Source: Streptomyces sp. CBMA123 (GTDB lineage Bacteria; Actinomycetota; Actinomycetes; Streptomycetales; Streptomycetaceae). Taken from it: 64,000 bases of DNA. Made by a program: the position numbers and the translations under genes. The DNA lies in NCBI RefSeq assembly GCF_014596465.1, contig NZ_MECK01000079.1, positions 1-64,000 on the forward strand. The letters are read 5' to 3'. This document shows positions 7,401 through 18,873 of the stretch, piece by piece. Positions within the stretch are counted from its first letter, which is position 1; each line of letters begins with the position of its first letter. The notes beneath the pieces were generated by a model, which was not told the DNA's origin, ran no database searches, and saw only the letters and a list, made by a program, of their open reading frames with translations.

Positions 7401-8101
7401 GCGGTCGCCTCCTGCTGTGCCAGCTCCTCGGCCCAGAAGGAGCCGTGGGGGTAGTGGTAGGTGTCCAGCGAGGCCTGGTGCATCTCGGCCGAGAAGCCGG
7501 GCTCGGTGGGGGCGCGGTAGTGGCCGTCGTCGATCACCACGGGCTCCAGGAAGTGCTCGTGGAGGTGGTCGACGAACTCTATGACGCGGTCCTCGGTGGT
7601 GCCGGTGAGGGCGACGAAGTCGAACATGGACAGGTGCTGGACGAGTTCGCACAGGCCCATGCCGCCGGCGTGCGGGCAGACCGGGACGCCGAACTTCGCG
7701 GCGAGCAGCAGGATCGCGAGGTTCTCGTTGACACCGCCGACCCGGGCCGAGTCCAGCTGGAGCACGTCGATGGCGGCGACCTGGACGTCGTTGCCGCGCC
7801 CGATGGTGAAGGTGAAGCCGTGCCCCTCGGGGCCGTCCTCGGAGGTCCGCAGGACGATGTAGGCGGCGGAGTAGTCGGGGTCGGGGTTCATGGCGTCGGA
7901 CCCGTCCAGTTCACGCGAGGTGGGGAAGCGGATGTCGTAGGTGTCGACCGCCACCGAGCCGGTCACCCAGGGCGATTGTCCGGCGAGGGCCAGGCCTGCG
8001 GTGACCCCCATTCTACGGGCGAGGCCGCGTCGGGGCGGCGGAGGGTACTGATTCGCGAGGGGCTCTCCTGCGGCTCCAGGGTGGATTGTCAGCGTTGACA
8101 T
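7397..8101 (-). pseudogene. L-fuconate dehydratase (enolase superfamily) with the catalytic barrel deleted
   Basis: The open frame starts with the family N-terminal capping domain ([16 protein letters not shown], then [19 protein letters not shown]) and jumps at about 7769 straight to the barrel end ([37 protein letters not shown]). Full-length fuconate dehydratases have about 430-440 residues; here only about 200 related residues remain. The missing ~230 residues hold the KxK lysines, the three metal-binding acids and the His base, so dehydration of L-fuconate is impossible. The deletion is in frame, so downstream coupled genes can still be translated. The start is uncertain: ATG at 8101 overlaps an operator, an ATG lies at 8011, and family similarity begins only near 7969. 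Confidence 0.85.
8087..8100. promoter_or_regulatory. LacI-type operator at the head of the deoxyhexose operon
   Basis: TGTCAGCGTTGACA, arms TGTCA/TGACA around GCGT. It overlaps the first possible start codon of the enolase gene. On the minus strand both this site and the one at 2275 read AATGT-S-AACGCT-S-ACA, indicating the same regulator for the glycoside hydrolase and the fuc/lut operon. Confidence 0.55.
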
Positions 8102-8197
8102 TTCGCCGCGAGAAGGAACCCTCGGACTGCCGATCGTGTTCGGGGTATGCCCGACGGCCACCGGAAGGTGGAACCTGCGCAGCTGAACAGGGCTGCT

Positions 8198-8227
8198 GGG
8201 CCGGCCGACCCGCGGGTCGGCCGGCCC
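8198..8227 (-). terminator. Terminator hairpin after lacZ
   Basis: GGGCCGGCCGACC (8198-8210) pairs perfectly with 8215-8227 around CGCG. It lies 24 bases past the stop of the leftward GH2 gene. No U-tract, as is common in Streptomyces. Confidence 0.6.
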
Positions 8228-8251
8228 CGGTGGACCACAGGCGTCCGTCCG

Positions 8252-11680
<3,429 letters not shown>

Positions 11681-11757
11681 GGTACGGCCGACCACCTCTG
11701 GTGCTTCCTCTGACCGGGCCGCGGGCTTGAGGAGGGGGCGAGCTTTCCTCACATCCA

Positions 11758-11771
11758 TGTTATCGCTCACA
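11758..11771. promoter_or_regulatory. LacI-type operator upstream of the AbfB remnant
   Basis: On the minus strand TGTGAGCGATAACA, third member of the series with 2275 and 8087 and reminiscent of the E. coli lac operator core. It precedes the orphan arabinofuranosidase domain; it also lies about 110 bases upstream of the rightward RNase gene and could affect either. Confidence 0.45.
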
Positions 11772-11882
11772 ATCTGTTCCGGCGGTAGGCCCGACCTCGC
11801 AACCGGCAGTACATCCGGGTGTCACGCAAACCCAGCAAAGTGTCATGTCCATCCACACTTTGAATATTCCTTGGAGGGTCCT

Positions 11883-12302
11883 GTGCTGACTCAGCGACGT
11901 CCCCAGCTGTCCTGGGCGAAGCGGTCCGCGGTGCTCCTCGCCGCCGTCATGTCCGTGTTCAGCGTGTCCGTGCTCACCGGCCCTGCCGCGAACGCGGCGG
12001 TCTTCAACTCCTGCAACGTCTCCGGATGTTCTGCCGCTGCCTCGGCCAACTCGGGCTGGTCCTCACTTGGTTACCCGACCAGGCGCGGCCGGTACAACTG
12101 GTCGAGCGGCCAGTGCAGCTTTGCCGGCGGTGAGTTCCGCAACAACGACGGGCAGCTGCCCTCCGGCGACACCTTCTACGAGTTCGACGTCTACCCCCGC
12201 GGTTGCGGCAGCCACCGCGACGCCTACCGGATCGTCCTCGACTCCGACACCCGCGTGGTCTGGTACTCGCCCAACCACTACGGCGACTTCTACCAGCTGT
12301 AA
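11883..12302 (+). CDS. Secreted guanyl-type ribonuclease (N1/T1, RNase Sa-like)
   Basis: 139 residues. The N-terminus (to about residue 38) is a Sec signal peptide: basic RRPQLSWAKR, hydrophobic core, ANA cleavage site. The mature part has the barnase/RNase Sa fold signature: catalytic Glu in FYEFDVYP, Arg in SHRDAYRIV and the terminal His in NHYGDFYQL. Start GTG at 11883 has GGAGG 7 bases upstream. It degrades extracellular RNA with preference for guanosine. No barstar-type inhibitor is seen next to it, as expected for an exported enzyme. Ends at a TAA; the 200 bases after it hold nothing recognisable until the mobile element end. Confidence 0.85.
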   Translation: MLTQRRPQLSWAKRSAVLLAAVMSVFSVSVLTGPAANAAVFNSCNVSGCSAAASANSGWSSLGYPTRRGRYNWSSGQCSFAGGEFRNNDGQLPSGDTFYEFDVYPRGCGSHRDAYRIVLDSDTRVVWYSPNHYGDFYQL

Positions 12303-12520
12303 GGGCCGCACCCGATAGCACCGCCCGCGCCGCCCCTCCGCCGAGGGGGCGGCTGCCGAGGCCCGGCGCACCGGGCCCCGCCAGGGTTCAGCGGGCGACC
12401 CGGGTGTCCCCTCGGCAGAACCCCATGGTGAGCCGGTGGTGCTGTAGGGCGCCGGCGGATACGGGTGGCGGTGTGCTGCCGCTGACTGCGGCCCGCGGCC
12501 CGGCCCGGGTGCTGGCCTAA

Positions 12521-12539
12521 CTGATCGTTTCAGAATGAG
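12521..12539 (+). repeat. Left terminal inverted repeat
   Basis: CTGATCGTTTCAGAATGAG, exact reverse complement of 18874-18892. Preceded by TAA. The next bases contain GATCTTGGTC, which also occurs about 25 bases deeper inside the right end, suggesting both ends derive from the same type of IS terminus. Confidence 0.8.
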
Positions 12540-12578
12540 ATCTTGGTCTGACGTCTCGGCTGAGATGGCGCTCAGTAG

Positions 12579-13465
12579 TTGGGGCTGGAACGGGTTGCCC
12601 TGCCCGCGCGTTGGCCCGACAGGACTTTGGGGGAGAACCTTGTCGAGTTTGAGCTTCCCGCCAGCGCGGGCGGTCGGACGCGGGGCGGCCTGGTACCGCG
12701 GGGACTGCCATGTCCACTCCGTCCACTCGGACGGGGAACTCACCCCCGAAGAGTTGGCTGTTCGGGCACGCGCCGCCGGGCTCGACTTCATCGCGACGAC
12801 CGAGCACAACTCAGCCGCGGCCCCCGATGTATGGGGGCATCTGGCCGCCGATGACTTCTTGATCGTTCTCGGCGAGGAAGTGACCACGAAGACCGGGCAC
12901 TGGCTCGCGCTCGGCATCAACCCCGGCGAGGTCGTCGACTGGAACCACCAAGTCAGGGACGGGCTGATCGATCAGGGCCTGGACCAGGTCCATCGAGCAG
13001 GGGGCCTGTGCGTGGCCGCGCACCCGCACGCGCCCTATCCGTCGGGCGACTTCATGTTCCCCTTCCGGGGCTTCGACACGGTGGAGGTGTGGAACGGACT
13101 GTGGACTTCGGACCGGCCCTGGAACGCTGACAACGAGGCCGCCTTCGCGGAGTGGGGGCGGAGCCTCGCAGCCGACATCCACACAGGCTCGTGGCGGCCG
13201 GCGATGGGCAACAGCGACACCCACTTGGAGGGGCAGATCGGCATCCCTCACACCGTGGTCTTCGCCGAGGAGCTGAGCGCCGAGGCAGTCCTGGCCGGGA
13301 TGCGTGCCGGCCACAGTTGGATCGCTGAGTCGGCGAAAGTGGACGTGTCGTTCACTGCCAACGTCGATGGTCGCGTTGTCGGGGTGGGAGAGCGGCTCGC
13401 GACTCATGGTGGGCAGGTCGAAGTGCAGGCAGCAGTGCGAGGTGTGCCGGTGGGGACCGTCAGGT
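12579..13465 (+). pseudogene. PHP-domain metallohydrolase, frameshifted and 3'-truncated
   Basis: Similarity to CehA/McbA-type PHP phosphoesterases: metal motif DCHVHSVHSDGELTPEEL, then TTEHNS, EEVTTKTGHW, AAHPHAPYPSGDF and GNSDTHLEGQIG, all metal ligands present. The first part (TLGENLVEFELPAS) is in another frame, so a 1-base indel lies near 12665-12690. Past GVPVGTVR, at about 13465, PHP similarity stops; the open frame runs on to 13848 only as antisense of the convergent gene. The 5' end also begins abruptly at the mobile-element terminus. Function, if any, would be phosphate-ester hydrolysis; the gene is broken in at least two places. Confidence 0.7.
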
Positions 13466-13824
13466 GCCGGAGCGCCCTGCGTCGCCTCGCGCTCGGCAGT
13501 GAAGTCGTCGAGGAGTTGAAACAGGACCTTGATCGCGTGCTCCTCGTCTTCGGGCGGCAGGTCCGAGATGTTGTCCCAGCCGTCCGGGATGGCGATGTGC
13601 AGGACCTGGCCGGGCCAGGCGTGGTTGCAGTCGCGGCCTCGGCGGGCGACGAGCCAGTCGTGCCAGCCGGCGAGGAGGCCGGGACCGCCATGACGGGTCG
13701 CGTGCTGGTCGTAGCCGGTCAGGAATGCGGTCAGCTGGTGGAAGGAGTTGCAGCCGACGAGCAGGGGGCGTTGGCCGATGCAGGCGAAGTACTCGCGCTC
13801 GTCCATCTCCGAGAGCTGTTTCAT
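13466..13824 (-). pseudogene. Conserved hypothetical protein, 3'-truncated
   Basis: About 120 residues starting MKQLSEMDEREYFACIGQRP and containing FHQLTAFLTGYDQHATRHGG, HDWLVARRGRDCNHAWPGQV and DEEHAIKVLFQLLDDFTAERE. This reads as a genuine Streptomyces protein of unknown function; the composition and periodicity differ from a shadow frame. The frame continues leftward into antisense PHP sequence, so its natural 3' end is missing. It meets the truncated PHP gene tail-to-tail, which indicates a deletion junction around 13465. Weak ribosome site. No function can be assigned. Confidence 0.55.
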
Positions 13825-13987
13825 GGGTCGGAGCCTATGAGTGCGTGAGAACGGGTTTTGAGAACGAAGCTGCTCCGGACCGGCGGCTTCGGGCCGCGAG
13901 CCGGACTTCTTCTCGGAATGGACCGTTTTTGAGACCGGCGCAGACTCGGTAGAGCTTGAGATCGCAGGCCCGCGAGCGGCCGGTCGA

Positions 13988-14617
13988 TCAGCGGGGCAGG
14001 ATGCGCATTACTGCCTCGCGTTCGCCGCTGAGCCGCAGGCCTTGCTGTACTGCGGCGCTCAGATCGAGGTCGCCGAGCAGAGTCGCAGCCAGCAGGTGCG
14101 GGGGTCCGGTCAGTGACGCGGTGGGGTGGTCGACCCGGCCGGCGTGTGTGTGCACCGAGCCGTCCTTGACTTCGATGACCAGGTCCTCGTTGCCGTCGGC
14201 GTGCAGTTGCAGGGCGATCGCCGGCTGGTCAGGGCGGTGGTCGGTCAGTGCCCGGGCGGGCATGTCCAGCCAGTGGGTGCGGAAGGTGTCGTTGTCGCCC
14301 GGCTCACGCAACAGCGGTACGCCCCACCGGCTCAGCTCCTGCAGCACCGGCTCCAGCGTGCGGCCACGCTCGGTGAGGGAGAACAGGGTGGTGGCCACCG
14401 GCGGCGGGGCGGCCTCGCGGTGGATCAGGCCGGCTTCCTCGAGTTCGCGGAGCCGGTCGACCAGCAGGTTGCTGGCGATCCCGGGCAGCCCGTTGCGCAG
14501 GTCGGTGTGCCGGCAAGGACCCAGGGCGAGCAGTTCACGGACGATCAGCAGGGTCCATCGGTCGCCGATGGTGTCCAGTGCTTTCGCGATGCCGCAGTAC
14601 TGCCCGTAGGTCCGCAT
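13988..14617 (-). CDS. HxlR-type MarR-like regulator with C-terminal SCP2-like domain
   Basis: 209 residues. Residues 1-100 form an HxlR winged helix: start MRTYGQYCGIAKALDTIGDRWTLL is diagnostic, followed by RHTDLRNGLPGIASNLL and LTERGRTLEPVLQEL. Residues 120-205 resemble the sterol-carrier/ligand-binding domain found in some HxlR proteins. It is divergent from a metallo-beta-lactamase-fold gene, with an 81-bp gap that contains a perfect 7-bp inverted repeat (14658-14676). Regulators of this type usually repress the divergent gene and sense redox or aldehyde stress through Cys or the ligand domain. Likely represses the three-gene set on the plus strand. Intact. Confidence 0.85.
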   Translation of the reverse strand: MRTYGQYCGIAKALDTIGDRWTLLIVRELLALGPCRHTDLRNGLPGIASNLLVDRLRELEEAGLIHREAAPPPVATTLFSLTERGRTLEPVLQELSRWGVPLLREPGDNDTFRTHWLDMPARALTDHRPDQPAIALQLHADGNEDLVIEVKDGSVHTHAGRVDHPTASLTGPPHLLAATLLGDLDLSAAVQQGLRLSGEREAVMRILPR

Positions 14618-14657
14618 GCCACCACCCTACCTCGTGGTGTTGAGATTCAAAACTCTC

Positions 14658-14676
14658 TTGTTGACTTTCTCAACAA
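14658..14676. promoter_or_regulatory. Probable HxlR operator overlapping the -35 of the MBL operon
   Basis: TTGTTGA-CTTTC-TCAACAA, 7-bp arms with 5-base spacer. TTGACT inside it can act as -35 for the rightward promoter. A further half-like GTTGAG lies at 14639-14644. It sits in the HxlR/MBL divergent region where autoregulation is expected. Confidence 0.55.
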
Positions 14677-14698
14677 CGTCGGTCTAGCGTCGCTGCCC

Positions 14699-15451
14699 AT
14701 GACTCCCACCCTTTCCGTGCGTCGGCTGGCCTGGGCCGGCGTCGAGATCCGTCTCGGCGACACCCGCCTGCTGATCGACCCGCTCGAGAACGTCGCTCCG
14801 CTGGCGCCGGTGATGGGGCCGCCGCACCGGCCGGTCGACCCGGTCGACACCCCGCCCGGCACCCACGCCCTCATCACCCACCTGCACCCCGACCACTACG
14901 ACCACGACCTGATCGCCCGGATCGCGGCCACCGGCACGATCGGCTGCCACACCCCCAGCGCGGCCGGGCTGCGCGAGGCGGGCATCGCCCCCGTCGCCCA
15001 GGACCTGGGCCGATCACGCCGCATCGGAGAGCTGACCGTCACCCCGGTGACCTCGCTGGACTGGCGCGGCAACGACTGTGACCAGGTCGCCTGGGTCGTC
15101 GAAGGCGCCGGCCGGCGGGTCATCCACTGCGGCGACACCCAGTGGCACGGCAGCTGGTGGCAGATCGCTCGCGACCACGGCCCGTTCGACGTCGCGTTCG
15201 TCCCGGTCAACGGCGTCATCGCCCACTTCGAGGGCTACGCGGCCAACGTCCCGGCGACCATGACCCCCGAGCAGGGCGTCGAGGCCGCCGTCGCACTCGG
15301 CGCCGGCACCGTCTGCGCCATGCACTACGGCCTGTTCCACAACCCGCCGTTCTACACCGAACAACCCGACATCGAGCAGCGCTTCCAGCACGCCGCCGAC
15401 GAGCGCGGCATCACCGCGGCCATCGTCGCCGACGGCCAGCCCGTCCTCTGA
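14699..15451 (+). CDS. MBL-fold (UlaG/N-acyl-PE phospholipase D-like) metallohydrolase
   Basis: 250 residues. The metal motif is THLHPDHYDHD (HxHxDH) near residue 60, with further ligand His in RVIHCGDTQWHG near 142 and MHYGLFHNPP near 210. The N-terminus IRLGDTRLLIDP is typical for the UlaG-like branch of the metallo-beta-lactamase superfamily. It is the first gene of a three-gene rightward set (MBL, NAD(P)-binding, MFS) with short gaps, divergent from the HxlR regulator. The substrate cannot be inferred; lactonase or phosphodiesterase activities are known in the family. No signal peptide, so cytoplasmic. Intact. Confidence 0.82.
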   Translation: MTPTLSVRRLAWAGVEIRLGDTRLLIDPLENVAPLAPVMGPPHRPVDPVDTPPGTHALITHLHPDHYDHDLIARIAATGTIGCHTPSAAGLREAGIAPVAQDLGRSRRIGELTVTPVTSLDWRGNDCDQVAWVVEGAGRRVIHCGDTQWHGSWWQIARDHGPFDVAFVPVNGVIAHFEGYAANVPATMTPEQGVEAAVALGAGTVCAMHYGLFHNPPFYTEQPDIEQRFQHAADERGITAAIVADGQPVL

Positions 15452-15474
15452 CCATCAGAAACAAGGAGCAACGC

Positions 15475-16119
15475 ATGAAGATCGTCCTGTTCGGTGCCAG
15501 CGGCAACATCGGCCGGCCCGCCACCGAGGAACTACTGCGTCGCGGCCACACCGTCACCGCGGTCACCCGAGCCGGCCACATCGACGGACTCGAGCACAAG
15601 GCCCTGACCGTGACCACCGGTGACGTCACCGACGCCGCCGCGGTCGCCGGCGTCGCCGCCTCCCACGACGCCGTACTGTCGGCCGTCGGCCCCCGGATCG
15701 GCCAGGAGAACGACCGCGCCACGATCCTCGGTGCCGCCCGTGCGCTGATCGACGGACTCCGCCGAGCCGGCGTCACCCGCCTGGTCACCATCGGCGGTGC
15801 CGGTAGCCTACGCACGCCGACCGGCGCCCGGGTCATGGACGACCCGGACTTCCCCGCGCTGTGGAAGGCCAACGCCGAGGCCCAGTCCGAGGCGCTCGAC
15901 CTCTACCGCGGCGTGCACGACCTCGACTGGACGTACGTGTCGCCCGCCGCAGTCATCGGAGCGGGCGAGCGGACCGGGGCCTACCGCAGCGCCGGGGACA
16001 CCCTGCTCACCGACGACGACGGCAACAGCCGCATCTCGTACGCCGACTACGCGATCGCCTTGGCCGACACGATCGAGAGCGGCGCCGCGATCCGCCGCCG
16101 CATCACCGTGGCGTACTGA
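15475..16119 (+). CDS. NAD(P)H-binding SDR-like (NmrA/atypical SDR) protein
   Basis: 214 residues. Glycine motif LFGASGNIGRPATEELL at 5-21 is the NAD(P)-binding signature of atypical SDRs (SDR_a5/NmrA-like). No YxxxK active site is seen, as usual for this branch; IGGAGSL and the TYVSPAAVIGAGERTG stretch are conserved in bacterial paralogues. ATG at 15475 follows AAGGAG. It lies 23 bases after the MBL gene and 3 bases before the MFS gene. Such proteins often act as quinone or aldehyde oxidoreductases or as redox sensors; the HxlR context fits a reactive-electrophile response. Exact role unknown. Confidence 0.8.
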   Translation: MKIVLFGASGNIGRPATEELLRRGHTVTAVTRAGHIDGLEHKALTVTTGDVTDAAAVAGVAASHDAVLSAVGPRIGQENDRATILGAARALIDGLRRAGVTRLVTIGGAGSLRTPTGARVMDDPDFPALWKANAEAQSEALDLYRGVHDLDWTYVSPAAVIGAGERTGAYRSAGDTLLTDDDGNSRISYADYAIALADTIESGAAIRRRITVAY

Positions 16120-16122
16120 GCC

Positions 16123-17433
16123 ATGAGCAACGACGCCGCCGGCCGGCAAACCCGATTCATCGTCCTGCTCGCAGCGCTCGTGGCCCTGGGACCACTGTCC
16201 ATCGACGGCTACCTGCCCGGACTGCCGGACCTCGCCGGCGACCTGCGCGCCAGCGCTGCGGCCACCCAGCTCACCATCACCGCATGCCTGGCCGGGCTGG
16301 CCGTCGGGCAGCTGATCGCCGGGCCGCTGAGCGACACCTATGGCCGGCGGCGTCCGTTGCTGGCGGGCCTCGCCCTCTACACGATCGCCAGCGCGCTCTG
16401 CGCGGTGGCGCCCGACGTCCGGACCTTCGTCGGCCTGCGCCTGATCCAGGGCATCGGCGGGGGGTTCGGCATCGTCATCGCCAACGCCATGGTCCGCGAC
16501 CGCACCTCCGGAACCCGCACCGCACGTCTCTTCTCCGCACTGACCTTGATCACCGGCCTGGCGCCGGTGTTCGCGCCGGTCCTCGGCGGCCAGCTACTGC
16601 GCGTCACGGCCTGGCCTGGAATCTTCGTGGCCCTGGCCGTACTCGGCGCCGTGATGCTGGCGGCCTCCGCCGCAGGACTGCCGGAGACCCGGTCCTCCGC
16701 GGCACGCCAGCCGCTGCCGGCTGTCGTCGGGCAACTGCTCGGCGACCGGGTCTTCACCGGGTACGTCCTGGCCAACGGCCTGGTCTTCGCGGCGATGTTC
16801 GCCTACATCTCCGGCTCGCCGTTCGTCCTGCAGGAAATCCACGGCCTGTCACCGCAGCAGTACAGCGGCGTGTTCGCCGTCAACGCCGCCGGACTCGTCG
16901 CGGCCGCCCAGATCAGCGGCCGGCTGGTGGCCCGGGCCGGCGCCCGCGTGTTGCTGCTCGCCGGTCTGCTGGGCGCGACAGCCGGTGGCACCACGGCCCT
17001 GGGCGCGGTGCTGACACGGGCACCCCTGCCCGCGCTCCTGATCGGCCTGTTCGTCCTGGTCTCCAGCGTGGGCCTCGTCATGCCGAACGCCGCGGCCCAG
17101 GCCCTGGCCGACCACGGCGGACACGCCGGGTCGGCCGCCGCTCTGCTCGGCTTCAGCCAGTTCATGATCGGCGGGGCACTCGCTCCGCTGGCCGGCGCGG
17201 GTGGCGCCACCGACGCCCTGCCGATGGGAATCATCGTCGCCGTGCTGCCGGCGCTCGCTCTGCTCACACTCGGCGTCCTCACCCGGTCGATGCCCGGTGA
17301 GCGCACTCGCAGGGCCAGGCGCCTGCGCGAGCATGTGGAGCGCCCCGTACCACGTGAGGCTCCCGCTGGGGGACGGGCTCATCGGCCCCGGCCCGATGAG
17401 CCGAGCAGCGCATCGACAGCATCCGGTAGTTGA
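16123..17433 (+). CDS. MFS drug exporter, Bcr/CflA family
   Basis: 436 residues with about 12 hydrophobic segments. The N-terminal ALGPLSIDGYLPGLPDLAGDL and the loop motif GPLSDTYGRRRPLL are typical of Bcr/CflA proton-coupled multidrug exporters; RLIQGIGGGFGIVIANAMVRD is also diagnostic. The last 40 residues are a basic, proline-rich tail not usual for the family, perhaps extended by a lost stop codon. ATG at 16123, 3 bases after the previous stop, so co-translated. Export of a compound made or detoxified by the two upstream enzymes is plausible. Expression probably controlled by the HxlR operator. Confidence 0.85.
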   Translation: MSNDAAGRQTRFIVLLAALVALGPLSIDGYLPGLPDLAGDLRASAAATQLTITACLAGLAVGQLIAGPLSDTYGRRRPLLAGLALYTIASALCAVAPDVRTFVGLRLIQGIGGGFGIVIANAMVRDRTSGTRTARLFSALTLITGLAPVFAPVLGGQLLRVTAWPGIFVALAVLGAVMLAASAAGLPETRSSAARQPLPAVVGQLLGDRVFTGYVLANGLVFAAMFAYISGSPFVLQEIHGLSPQQYSGVFAVNAAGLVAAAQISGRLVARAGARVLLLAGLLGATAGGTTALGAVLTRAPLPALLIGLFVLVSSVGLVMPNAAAQALADHGGHAGSAAALLGFSQFMIGGALAPLAGAGGATDALPMGIIVAVLPALALLTLGVLTRSMPGERTRRARRLREHVERPVPREAPAGGRAHRPRPDEPSSASTASGS

Positions 17434-17542
17434 TCGGCCGGTGTCCGGTATGCCAGACGCTCGGCAGGGTCAACGTCCTCTTGGCGGACCCTCAAGACCT
17501 GCTGGCACGCCGTCTCGCAAGGGGGCGGCGGCGGATGCACCA

Positions 17543-17983
17543 TCACGCTCGGACAGGGTGGTTCACAGTTCGGTCGCCAGCCAACCCGTCCTGCGGGTCA
17601 TCCCCGGCGGCCGGGACAACCGGCCCGGGTCGGCCGGGTAATGACCGGTCGTCGCCTTCGCCGTGCTCCCGGAACCACTCAGCGGCATCGCGGACCTCAT
17701 GCACCCGGCGCCCGGTGAGCTCCTCGTGCAGGTTCATGTCCCCGGTGTCGAGGGCGATCAGGATCGCGGTGCCGCGCAGGGCGGAGGCGACGTTCAGCAG
17801 GTCCTCGTCGCTGTAGTCCTGCATCCGCCAGCCTAGATCGCCCATCCGCTCGACCAGCAGCCGCAGGCCGCCCGCGGCGGCCACGGCCTGGCGGGCAAGG
17901 GCGGCAAGCTCGGCGTTCCGGTCCTCAGCCACACCTCCAGCGCGCGCCCGTTCCCGCCGGGCCGCCCCCGGATCCAAGATCAT
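17543..17983 (-). CDS. Hypothetical protein
   Basis: 146 residues, no known domain recognised. The middle region (RLLVERMGDLGWRMQDY, DEDLLNVASALRGTAILIALDTGDMNLHEELTG) looks like real alpha-helical coding sequence and has normal codon use. The N-terminus is Ala/Arg-rich, the last 30 residues low in complexity. Located between the MFS gene and the transposase relic inside the mobile segment, transcribed against the MFS gene. Function unknown. Confidence 0.5.
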   Translation of the reverse strand: MILDPGAARRERARAGGVAEDRNAELAALARQAVAAAGGLRLLVERMGDLGWRMQDYSDEDLLNVASALRGTAILIALDTGDMNLHEELTGRRVHEVRDAAEWFREHGEGDDRSLPGRPGPVVPAAGDDPQDGLAGDRTVNHPVRA

Positions 17984-18014
17984 CCCTTAGCGCTAACCGC
18001 TGTACCGCTGCTAC

Positions 18015-18859
18015 TCAGGACCGAGTGCGCAGGCGACGGAGGCAGATGAGGCTGCAGGCCAGTTCGAGCAGGCCCTGGTGGAGGTCGGCGCGTCGTTCGT
18101 AGCGGATCCGGAGCCGTTTGAACTGGTGCAGCCAGGCGAAGGCCCGCTCCACCACCCAACGGACCTTGCCGAGCCCCGAGCCGTGGGCCACGCCGCGTCG
18201 GGCGATCATCGGCTTGATGCCGCGCTTCCACAGCAGGCGGCGGTACTTGTCAAAGTCGTAGCCCCGGTCGGCATACAGGTGCCGTGGCTTGCGGCGAGGC
18301 CGTCCCCTCAGCCCCCGGATCGGCGGGACCGCGTCGAGCAGCGGCAGCAGCTGTGTGACGTCGTGGCGGTTGCCACCGGTGAGCGTGACGGCGAGCGGGG
18401 TTCCGTGCCGGTCGACTATCAGGTGGTGCTTGGAACCGGGACGGGCACGGTCGACCGGCGAGGGGCCGACGTGATCCCCCCTTTGAGGGCCCGCACATGC
18501 GAGCTGTCAACAGCGCAGTGCTCAAGATCCAGCAGGTCGGCGCGGCGCAGCTCGCTCAGCAGGGCTGCGTGCAGGCGCGGCCAGACGCCGGCCTCGGTCC
18601 AGTCCCGAAGGCGGCGCCAGGCCGTCACGCCGGAGCAGCCGACCGTTTCAGCCGGGACGTCGCGCCAGGCGACACCGGTCCGCAGTACGTACATCACCCC
18701 GGCGAGTGCCGCCCGGTCGGGAACGCGTAGTCGCCCAGGGTGGCGGCGGCGCCGTTTCAGGAGCGGGTGGCAGAAGCGGTGCCACGCGCTCCCACAGGTC
18801 ATCCGGAACAAGATCAGCGCGCACCCGGACACCTTGCCGACCAAGATCGCTAGGTGCAA
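18015..18859 (-). pseudogene. IS5-family transposase (two-frame), N-terminus frameshifted
   Basis: DDE transposase of the IS5 family. The first half (RRRRHPGRLRVPDRAALAG, GVAWRDVPAETVGCSGVTAW, DSSHVRALKGG) and second half (KHHLIVDRHGTPLAVTLTGG, YADRGYDFDKYRR, WVVERAFAWLHQFKRLRIRYE) lie in different frames joined at AAAGGGGGG near 18480, a typical programmed -1 slip. The expected start (VRADLVPDDLWERVAPLLPP) lies in yet another frame: an extra C in the CCC run near 18780 disrupts it, so this copy is probably inactive. The gene reads away from the right inverted repeat, as expected for an IS whose promoter is near that end. The stop at 18015 follows LRRLRTRS. Confidence 0.85.
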
Positions 18860-18873
18860 GACCTGCGGCTCAA

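Noticed and set aside
13470..13848. C-terminal extension of the PHP frame
   Set aside because: It is the complement of the convergent hypothetical gene; no PHP-type C-terminus.
17434..17542. Possible small gene between MFS and hypothetical gene
   Set aside because: Short frames only, without start site or similarity.
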